The notes beneath the pieces were generated by a model. That model was given only the letters and a program-made list of their open reading frames with translations. It was not told the origin of the DNA and searched no databases. This document shows, one piece after another, positions 57,265 to 64,000 of a stretch of DNA of 64,000 nt. The DNA is from Aureibaculum algae (GTDB lineage: Bacteria; Bacteroidota; Bacteroidia; Flavobacteriales; Flavobacteriaceae). Both the position numbers and the translations under genes were made by a program. Numbering within the stretch: the stretch's first letter is position 1; each line of letters begins with the position of its first letter. The DNA lies in assembly GCF_006065315.1 (NCBI RefSeq), contig NZ_CP040749.1, positions 1,874,501-1,938,500 of the forward strand, in the 5' to 3' direction.

Positions 57265-59040
57265 TTAATTACTATATATCTTATCGTATAAATCTTTATA
57301 TATTTCTTTTATAACGGCTCGTTTCATTTTCATGGTAGGTGTTAAGTGCCCGCCATCTATACTCCAAACATCGGGAGTGAGTTCAAAACGCTTTATTTGT
57401 TCCCATTTACCAAAGTTTTTATTGCATTTATCTATATCTTTTTGAATACGTTGAATAACTTCAGGATTCTTAATTATTTCTTGATCACTATTACCGATAG
57501 TTGCATTTTTTCTTTTTGCCCATTCCTTTATAAAATCAAAATTAGGTTGGATTAAGGCAGCGGGCATTTTTTCGCCTTCACCAATCACCATAATTTGTTC
57601 TATAAACTGAGATTCTTTTAAAATATTTTCTAAAAGCGTGGGTATAACATACTTACCTCCAGAGGTCTTAAACATTTCTTTTTTACGTCCTGTAATTTTT
57701 AAGAAACCTTCACTGTCTATTTCGCCCTTATCTCCCGTATGGAAATGATCACCAGTCATAACACTCTTTGTTTTTTCGGGGTCTTTATAATAACCCATCA
57801 TCACATTGGGGCCTTTAATTAATATTTCGCCATCTTCAGCAATAGTTACTTCAACATTTCTAATAGGTTTACCAACGGCACCAATTTTAAACATTTTGTC
57901 TTTATACATATTAACAGCAACTACAGGAGAAGTTTCTGTAAGACCATAACCTTCCATAACATACATTCCTGCCGCACAAAATATCCTTGCTAATCTCGGG
58001 TTTAAAGCGGCACTACCAGAAACCATGGTACCTAAGTTACCGCCTAAAGCTTCTTGCCATTTACTGAAAATTAATTTTCTAGCAATTTTAAGTTTAAATT
58101 CATACCACCAGCCATTAGCCTCGTAAGGCTCATATTTTTCGCCAATTTCAACGGCCCAATAAAATAAGGCTTTTTTAATACCCGTTAATTCTCCTCCTTT
58201 GGCATAAATTTTATCATATAATTTTTCCAATAAACGAGGTACAACACTCATCATATGAGGTTGAACTTCCTTAATATTATCACCAATTTTATCTAAACCT
58301 TCGGCATAATAAACTGTACATCCTGCATATTGATATAAATAAATTAATAATCTTTCAAATATATGACAAATAGGTAAAAAGCTCAAAATACGGGTCTCAC
58401 CGTCAATTAAAGGTAATCTAGGGTCGCTATCTAAGGCATTGCTAACAATGTTTTTATGCGACAGCATAACTCCTTTGGGTTTTCCAGTTGTACCTGATGT
58501 ATAAATAATAGTTGCCAAATCAGTATATAAAACCTCACTTTTTCGTTGATCTAATTCGGGTTGGTTATCTAAATCTTTACCTAACTCAAACAGTTCAGAA
58601 TAATGTTTACATCCTTCTATGTGATCAAAACAAAAAACTTCTTTTAAACTAGTTTTACTTTTAATTGCATTAACTTTAGCTAGCACTTCACTATCAGAAA
58701 CAAAACAATATATAGATTCACTATGGTTTAAAACATATTCATAATCTTCGGCTGATATAGTGGGGTAAATTGGGATGTTTTGAGCACCTGTTTGCAAAAT
58801 ACCTATATCAGTAATATTCCATTCCGTTCGGTTCGTAGAAGATATTACTGCAATTTTATCGTTCTTTTTAACTCCCAATTTAAGTAACGCTCTACTTAAT
58901 GCATTCGCTTTATCTAAATATTCTTTTGTGGATGTTTTTACCCATTCCCCATCATATTTAGTTACCAATGCGGCGTCTAAATTGTATTTCTCCAATTGAT
59001 AGTAGGGGAAATCAAATAATCTCGTAATTTCTATGGGCAT
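57265..59040 (-). CDS. Long-chain fatty-acid-CoA ligase
   Basis: 591-residue AMP-forming acyl-CoA synthetase that activates free fatty acids for beta-oxidation or lipid synthesis. Motifs: YTSGTTGKPKGVMLSHKN (about 177-194), the SFLPICHIFERL segment, MEGYGLTETSPVVAVN (about 372-387), HTGDKGEIDSEGFLKITGRKKEMFKTSGGKYV, and the C-terminal HLTPTMKMKRAVI lysine region. The type with a long insert (TGIKKALFYWAVEIGEKYEP) is common in Bacteroidota. No membrane helix. Monocistronic, divergent from pheT. Confidence 0.93.
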   Translation of the reverse strand: MPIEITRLFDFPYYQLEKYNLDAALVTKYDGEWVKTSTKEYLDKANALSRALLKLGVKKNDKIAVISSTNRTEWNITDIGILQTGAQNIPIYPTISAEDYEYVLNHSESIYCFVSDSEVLAKVNAIKSKTSLKEVFCFDHIEGCKHYSELFELGKDLDNQPELDQRKSEVLYTDLATIIYTSGTTGKPKGVMLSHKNIVSNALDSDPRLPLIDGETRILSFLPICHIFERLLIYLYQYAGCTVYYAEGLDKIGDNIKEVQPHMMSVVPRLLEKLYDKIYAKGGELTGIKKALFYWAVEIGEKYEPYEANGWWYEFKLKIARKLIFSKWQEALGGNLGTMVSGSAALNPRLARIFCAAGMYVMEGYGLTETSPVVAVNMYKDKMFKIGAVGKPIRNVEVTIAEDGEILIKGPNVMMGYYKDPEKTKSVMTGDHFHTGDKGEIDSEGFLKITGRKKEMFKTSGGKYVIPTLLENILKESQFIEQIMVIGEGEKMPAALIQPNFDFIKEWAKRKNATIGNSDQEIIKNPEVIQRIQKDIDKCNKNFGKWEQIKRFELTPDVWSIDGGHLTPTMKMKRAVIKEIYKDLYDKIYSN

Positions 59041-59159
59041 ATTTTTGTAATTTGGTAATGCAAAGTATAAAAATTAAAAGGAATATACAAGCGAAAAACA
59101 GTGTTTAATATGATCGTAATCATATTAATTTTTAGATGATGAAATTTATACATTCCCTA

Positions 59160-59191
59160 TTGCAACTAGTAAAATGTATTGATTATCTTTG
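59160..59191 (+). promoter_or_regulatory. Bacteroidota-type promoter of pheT
   Basis: TTG (59160-59162), a 21-base spacer and TATCTTTG (59184-59191), 27 bp before the pheT ATG. Confidence 0.65.
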
Positions 59192-59217
59192 TGCCGATAT
59201 TAAAAAAAATAGAATAA

Positions 59218-61650
59218 ATGAAGATTTCTTATAATTGGTTACAACAATTCTTAAAGATTGATTTAGAGGTAGAAAAGGTTGGTGAAATTTTAACCGATTT
59301 AGGCTTGGAAGTAGAAGGTATTGATAAGGTAGAATCTATAAAGGGAAGTTTAGATGGGATTGTAGTAGGAGAGGTATTGACTTGCGAAAAACATCCTAAT
59401 GCAGATCGATTAAAAGTGACTACTGTAGACTTGGGCAATGGAGAGCCAATACAAATTGTATGTGGAGCTCCTAATGTAGATGCTGGTCAAAAAGTTCCAG
59501 TAGCAACTGTCGGTACCACATTATATGATAATGAAGGTAACGGATTTAAAATTAAAAAAGGAAATATAAGAGGTGAGGCAAGTCATGGAATGATTTGTGC
59601 TGAGGATGAGTTAGGGCTGGGTGAAGGTCATGATGGTATTTTAGTCTTAGATAAAAAAGTAAAAGCAGGTACGCCTGCTGCTGAACTGTTTGAAATATCA
59701 ACAGATTATGTTTTTGAAATTGGATTGACTCCAAATAGATCAGATGCTATGAGTCATTTTGGAGTTGCACGTGATTTAAAAGCGGGTTTGCTACAACTAA
59801 ATATAGATGAAGAATTAATAACTCCTTCCGTAAGTAATTTTGATGTTGACATCCGTTCCTTAAAAATACAGGTTGACGTTGCTAATAAAAAGCAAGTGCC
59901 ACGCTATGCGGGAGTAACAATTACGGGAATTAAAGTTGAAGATTCTCCTAAATGGATGCAAGATAAATTAAAAGCAATTGGCGTAAATCCAATTAATAAT
60001 ATTGTTGATATAACCAATTATGTGTTACATGAGTTGGGGCAACCATTACATGCTTTTGATGCCGCAAAAATTAACAGAAATAAAATTATTGTAAAGAATT
60101 TACCAAAAGATACTGAGTTTGTAACCCTAGATGGAGAAACTCGTAAGTTACATCAAGATGATATTATGATTTGCGATGGCGATTCAAATCCCTTATGTAT
60201 TGCAGGTGTTTATGGTGGTTTAGATTCTGGTGTAAGCAAAAACACAACCGCTATCTTTTTAGAAAGTGCTTATTTTGATGCTGTTTCTATTCGTAAAACA
60301 GCCAAAAGATTTGGTTTAAATACAGATGCTTCTTTCCGTTTTGAAAGAGGGATTGATCCAAATATTACGGATTATGCTCTAAAAAGAGCAGCTTTGTTAA
60401 TTGAAGAAATATCGGGAGGAGAAATTTCTTCTGACTTAATTGATATTTACCCAAATAAAATAGAAGATCATCAAGTACGATTTTCATTCGATAATGCAGA
60501 AAAACTAATTGGTGAAAGGTTAAAACCAGATACCATTAAAAATATCCTAGCTTCATTAGATATCAAAATTAACAATCAAACTGATTCCGGTTTAGGATTG
60601 ACGATACCTTCATACCGAGTTGATGTTACGAGAGAGGCAGATATTATTGAAGAAATTTTAAGAGTTTATGGCTATAATAATGTCAAAACTTCACCGAAGT
60701 TGAATACCTCAATTTCATATGCTCCTAAACCTGATGCTAATAAATTACAGAATTTAATTAGCAATCAACTGGCTAGTCAAGGGTTTTATGAAATGATGGC
60801 CAATTCATTAACTAGTCCTGATTATGTTGAATTTTCAGAACAAATAGACATGAAGCATAATGTAACCATGCTTAATCCGTTAAGTGCCGATTTATCCGTG
60901 TTAAGACAGACCTTACTTTTTAGTGGTTTGGAAGCTGTAGCCTATAATATCAACAGAAAAAGTAGTGACATTAAATTGTTTGAATTTGGAAATACCTATC
61001 ATAAATTTGATGATACATATGAAGAACAAAAACATTTTTCCCTTTTAATATCAGGAAATAGAAATGATAATAATTGGTTGCTTAAAACAAAAAAATCTGA
61101 TTTCTTTTACGGAAAGGGAATCGTTCAAAATGTTTTAGAAAGAGTTGGTCTTAGCTCATATAAATCGCAACCACTTGAAAATGATTTCTTTTCAGAAGGT
61201 ATATCATTACAGGTTGGAAAAGAAACGCTTGTAGATTTTGGTGTGGTTAAATCGACCATTACCAAGCAATTTGGAATTAAGCAAGAAGTACTTTACGCAG
61301 ACTTTAATTGGGATGCGATGCTTAAATTCATTAAAAACAAAACGCTAAAAGTTAGTAGTTTAACTAAGTTTCCATCGGTTAAGAGAGATTTCTCTTTATT
61401 GTTGGATAAGAAAGTGACTTTTAATGAAGTATTTCAATTGGCATTTCAAACCGATAGGAAAATATTAAAATCTGTCGATTTGTTTGATGTGTATGAGGGT
61501 GATAAATTACCAGAGGGTAAAAAATCTTATGCCGTAAGTTTTATATTACAAGATGATAAACAGACATTAACAGACAATCAAATTGACGGTGTAATGAATA
61601 AGTTACAACAAACATTTGAAACCAAATTAAAAGCAGAATTAAGAGCGTAA
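59218..61650 (+). CDS. pheT: Phenylalanine-tRNA ligase beta subunit
   Basis: 810 residues, full length. Order: N-terminal region with YNWLQQFLKID, an EMAP/tRNA-binding domain (about 40-150; CEKHPNADRLKVTTVDLG, QIVCGAPNV), B3/B4 editing domain, B5 domain, a catalytic-like core (RKTAKRFGLNTDASFRFERGIDPN; VLRQTLLFSGLEAVAYN) and a C-terminal FDX-ACB domain (FPSVKRDFSLLLDKKVTF ... SYAVSFILQDDKQTLTD). It forms the alpha2-beta2 enzyme with PheS, which is elsewhere. pyrD follows after 3 bp. Confidence 0.96.
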   Translation: MKISYNWLQQFLKIDLEVEKVGEILTDLGLEVEGIDKVESIKGSLDGIVVGEVLTCEKHPNADRLKVTTVDLGNGEPIQIVCGAPNVDAGQKVPVATVGTTLYDNEGNGFKIKKGNIRGEASHGMICAEDELGLGEGHDGILVLDKKVKAGTPAAELFEISTDYVFEIGLTPNRSDAMSHFGVARDLKAGLLQLNIDEELITPSVSNFDVDIRSLKIQVDVANKKQVPRYAGVTITGIKVEDSPKWMQDKLKAIGVNPINNIVDITNYVLHELGQPLHAFDAAKINRNKIIVKNLPKDTEFVTLDGETRKLHQDDIMICDGDSNPLCIAGVYGGLDSGVSKNTTAIFLESAYFDAVSIRKTAKRFGLNTDASFRFERGIDPNITDYALKRAALLIEEISGGEISSDLIDIYPNKIEDHQVRFSFDNAEKLIGERLKPDTIKNILASLDIKINNQTDSGLGLTIPSYRVDVTREADIIEEILRVYGYNNVKTSPKLNTSISYAPKPDANKLQNLISNQLASQGFYEMMANSLTSPDYVEFSEQIDMKHNVTMLNPLSADLSVLRQTLLFSGLEAVAYNINRKSSDIKLFEFGNTYHKFDDTYEEQKHFSLLISGNRNDNNWLLKTKKSDFFYGKGIVQNVLERVGLSSYKSQPLENDFFSEGISLQVGKETLVDFGVVKSTITKQFGIKQEVLYADFNWDAMLKFIKNKTLKVSSLTKFPSVKRDFSLLLDKKVTFNEVFQLAFQTDRKILKSVDLFDVYEGDKLPEGKKSYAVSFILQDDKQTLTDNQIDGVMNKLQQTFETKLKAELRA

Positions 61651-61653
61651 GCA

Positions 61654-62670
61654 ATGTATAAACTCATTAGAAAAGTACTGTTTTTATTTGATCCTGAAAA
61701 AGTCCACCATTTTACATTTTCAAGTATAAAAAATGGTTTTAAAATTCCTTTTATAAAAGCTATAGTTAAGGGTAAATTTACTGTTGAAGACAAAAAATTA
61801 GAACGTAATTTATTTGGACTAACGTTTAAAAATCCAGTGGGTTTGGCAGCGGGAATGGATAAAAATGCCTTTTTATTTGATGAGCTTTCCTATTATGGAT
61901 TCGGATTTGTTGAAATTGGTACCGTAACACCAAAGCCACAACCAGGAAATCCTAAAAAACGCTTATTTCGACTTAAAGAAGATGGTGGTATTATAAACAG
62001 AATGGGGTTTAATAATGAAGGTGTAGATGCTGCTGTAGAACGATTAAAGAATAAAAAAACAGACATTATTATAGGTGGTAATATTGGTAAAAATAAGATT
62101 ACGCCTAATGAAAATGCTATTGACGATTATATCATCTGTTTTCATAAACTTTTTGATGTAGTTGATTATTTCGTGGTCAATGTGAGCTCACCCAATACTC
62201 CTAATTTAAGAGACTTACAAGAGAAAGAGCCTTTAACAAAATTGTTAAATACCTTACAAGAAGAAAATAATAAGAAAGCCGCTAGAAAACCAATTTTATT
62301 AAAAATTGCTCCCGATTTAACAGATACCCAATTACTTGATATTATTGATATTATTGAAACCACAAAAATTGATGGTGTAATTGCTACAAATACTACAATT
62401 TCGAGAGAAGGTTTACAATCTGAAAATAAAAATGAAACAGGAGGTTTAAGTGGTAAGCCGTTAACTAACCGTTCTACAGAAGTGATTCGATTTTTAGCTG
62501 ATAAATCTAATAAAGCATTTCCTATAATTGGTGTTGGTGGAATTCATTCTGCGGAAGACGCCCTTGAAAAAATTGAAGCAGGTGCAGATTTAGTACAAGT
62601 CTATACAGGTTTTATCTATGAAGGTCCTGCGTTGGTAAAGCGAATTAATCAGTTATTAATAAAGCAATAA
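61654..62670 (+). CDS. pyrD: Quinone-dependent dihydroorotate dehydrogenase (class 2)
   Basis: 338-residue FMN enzyme oxidising dihydroorotate to orotate in pyrimidine synthesis at the inner membrane. The N-terminal membrane-associating helices ([21 protein letters not shown]) mark class 2, and the catalytic Ser lies in [14 protein letters not shown] (about 175-188). FMN/substrate motifs [50 protein letters not shown] and [13 protein letters not shown] are all present. It starts 3 bp after pheT, so it shares its transcript. Confidence 0.96.
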   Translation: MYKLIRKVLFLFDPEKVHHFTFSSIKNGFKIPFIKAIVKGKFTVEDKKLERNLFGLTFKNPVGLAAGMDKNAFLFDELSYYGFGFVEIGTVTPKPQPGNPKKRLFRLKEDGGIINRMGFNNEGVDAAVERLKNKKTDIIIGGNIGKNKITPNENAIDDYIICFHKLFDVVDYFVVNVSSPNTPNLRDLQEKEPLTKLLNTLQEENNKKAARKPILLKIAPDLTDTQLLDIIDIIETTKIDGVIATNTTISREGLQSENKNETGGLSGKPLTNRSTEVIRFLADKSNKAFPIIGVGGIHSAEDALEKIEAGADLVQVYTGFIYEGPALVKRINQLLIKQ

Positions 62671-63005
62671 AATAAGTTCTCTTATTTTTTTAGTACTGCT
62701 TTTCAGGTGAAGAAAGGATAATACGGATATAAAGTCAATGCTAATAAAACGATAAAAGGGGAGTTTGAAAACTTGTAATTTAAAACCCTTTTTAGAATAT
62801 ACTCTTTATACTAAATTGTCAAACCCTCCGCCATCCTCCTTCGTCATACATTACTCCCTTTGTTTAAAGGGAGAAGCTGTTTGAATTGACATTTATTATA
62901 AATAGATACGTAGCAATTTTCAGGTAGGGTTAAAAAATAGTGTCTTTAAACGCTTAAGAAATAGTATCACTGTAATAGTCAAAGTCCTTCCTTTTTGGGA
63001 AGGAT
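62671..63005. other. Intergenic region pyrD-purL (335 bp) with palindrome
   Basis: Convergent gap. It contains a perfect 8-bp hairpin, CTCCCTTT/AAAGGGAG with GTTT loop (62854-62873), not followed by a T-tract, and the purL-proximal hairpin. No gene recognised. Confidence 0.6.
62985..63004 (-). terminator. Hairpin immediately after purL stop
   Basis: TCCTTCC/GGAAGGA with a 6-base loop, one base from the purL stop codon (reverse strand). The T-tract is poor, so terminator function is probable rather than certain. Confidence 0.45.
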
Positions 63006-64000
63006 TTAGGATGGGTTTTTCTTTTCAATCCATTTTCTAGCATTTACAAATGCTTCTAGCCATGGAGAAACTTCATCTTTTCTTCCTTCAGGATAGTTAG
63101 CCCAATTCCATTGAAACGTAGAACGTTCTATATGTGGCATTGTTACTAAGTGACGCCCACTGTTATCACACAACATAGCAGTGTTGAAATCAGAACCATT
63201 AGGGTTGTGAGGATATTCAGCATAGCCATATTTGGCGACAATATCATAATTGTCTTCTGACATTGGTAAGTTAAATTTACCTTCACCGTGACTAATCCAA
63301 ACGCCTAAAGTACTTCCGGCTAAAGAAGATAACATTATTGAATTATTGTCTTGAATATGTACAGAAGTAAAAGAACTTTCGTGTTTACGAGAGTCGTTAT
63401 GTAACATTTTTCCATGGTTAGTATGATCGGGGTTGATCACTTGCAATTCCATAAATAACTGACAACCATTGCAAATCCCCACAGATAACGTGTCTTCTCT
63501 AGCAAAGAAATCATTGATTACCTTATTGGCTTTTTCGTTGTATTTAATGGCACCTGCCCAACCTTTAGCAGAACCCAACACATCCGAATTACTAAATCCG
63601 CCAACAGCTCCTAAAAATTGAATATCTTCTAAATTTTCACGACCAGAAATTAGATCGGTCATGTGAACATCTTTTACATCAAATCCTGCCAAATACATGG
63701 CATTTGCCATTTCACGTTCAGAATTACTACCTTTTTCACGGAGAATAGCAGCTTTAGGTCTCTCCCGAATATCTCGGGACGCTCGACCTGACAATCCTGT
63801 TATATCTTTCAGGTTACCCGTAAAGTGCTTTGGAAAAACGTAGGCTAACGGTTGATTTTTATAATTATCAAATCTATCTTGAGCTAAATTATTTGCTGTT
63901 TGATGCTTATCTAATAAATACGAAGTTTTAAACCAAACATCTCTTAGCTCAGAAACATTCAACACTAAATCTTCATGTTGATTCTTTATGGAAAGTGTTT
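63006..64000 (-). CDS. purL: Phosphoribosylformylglycinamidine synthase, C-terminal part (partial)
   Basis: C-terminal 331 codons of the large PurL (about 1200 residues); the frame stays open to the window edge, so the start lies beyond it. Visible is the glutamine amidotransferase domain: PKAAILREKGSNSEREMANAMYLAGFDVKDVHMTDL, VGGFSNSDVLGSAKGWA, the nucleophile Cys in VGICNGCQLFMEL, and the His/Glu pair region (MPHIERSTFQWNWANYPEG). It converts FGAR to FGAM in purine synthesis. Just before it, SELRDVWFKTSYLLDKHQ belongs to the linker. Confidence 0.95.
   Translation of the reverse strand, partial: TLSIKNQHEDLVLNVSELRDVWFKTSYLLDKHQTANNLAQDRFDNYKNQPLAYVFPKHFTGNLKDITGLSGRASRDIRERPKAAILREKGSNSEREMANAMYLAGFDVKDVHMTDLISGRENLEDIQFLGAVGGFSNSDVLGSAKGWAGAIKYNEKANKVINDFFAREDTLSVGICNGCQLFMELQVINPDHTNHGKMLHNDSRKHESSFTSVHIQDNNSIMLSSLAGSTLGVWISHGEGKFNLPMSEDNYDIVAKYGYAEYPHNPNGSDFNTAMLCDNSGRHLVTMPHIERSTFQWNWANYPEGRKDEVSPWLEAFVNARKWIEKKNPS

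Overview
The window is AT-rich chromosomal DNA from a member of the Flavobacteriaceae (Bacteroidota). The case rests on Bacteroidota-type promoters (TTG then TAnnTTTG), frequent signal peptides ending in AQ/SQ, and lineage-typical families (DUF6268 barrel, WG and MORN-variant repeats, HYC_CC_PP, flavobacterial PheT/DnaX/MnmE). No rRNA, tRNA or CRISPR array was seen.

Layout. 0-4 kb: a DUF6268 barrel, a DinB-fold protein, and a reverse-strand ECF sigma / anti-sigma / OB-fold / YceI group. 4.2-8.6 kb: a compact ergothioneine-type operon (DUF427, divergent MsrA, EgtB, a class I flavoprotein disulfide oxidoreductase, EgtD). 8.8-11.9 kb: MORN-variant and WG-repeat proteins. 12.0-13.4 kb: a complete IS256-family element with candidate target duplication. 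13.4-23.9 kb: a reverse-strand copper module: CusA-like RND pump, TolC-like channel, an HMA-AraC fusion regulator, CopA P-type ATPase, CusB-like adaptor, plus a HYC_CC_PP protein. 24.5-27.7 kb: a PHP-ACT-ACT fusion and a GH18 chitinase.

28.44-52.06 kb is proposed to be an integrated mobilizable island of about 23.6 kb. It carries a tyrosine integrase and zinc-ribbon/HTH protein next to the 3' end of mnmE, a VapE-like ATPase and a toprim primase flanking an iteron-like array, and MobC plus relaxase. The mnmE 3' end (with core TTCCCAATACAA) has an imperfect copy at 28443, and paired GGTGTA motifs with the same 11-bp period lie just inside both ends. The left 16 kb is cargo: an M48 protease, a double-FHA ABC transporter with the domain order of mycobacterial Rv1747, a LEA2-like lipoprotein, a sigma factor with a candidate membrane anti-sigma factor, two paralogous Ser/Thr kinases (one multi-pass with ankyrin-like and LamG-like parts, one with a Sel1-repeat tail), a membrane Sel1 protein, an STM3941-family protein and a PP2C phosphatase. 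I read it as a phospho-threonine-controlled export or envelope system with its own sigma factor; a shared motif lies upstream of three of its transcription units.

52.0-64 kb is housekeeping: MnmE, DUF4870, MiaE, DnaX, acyl-CoA synthetase, PheT, PyrD and the C-terminal part of PurL (cut by the window edge). Between DUF4870 and MiaE is a four-copy tandem array (about 122 bp per unit) behind a near-perfect Bacteroidota promoter. Each unit can fold into the same long stem-loop, and the inner helix changes sequence while staying paired, which suggests a repeated structured RNA. The island cargo and this RNA array are the two strongest candidates for undescribed biology.
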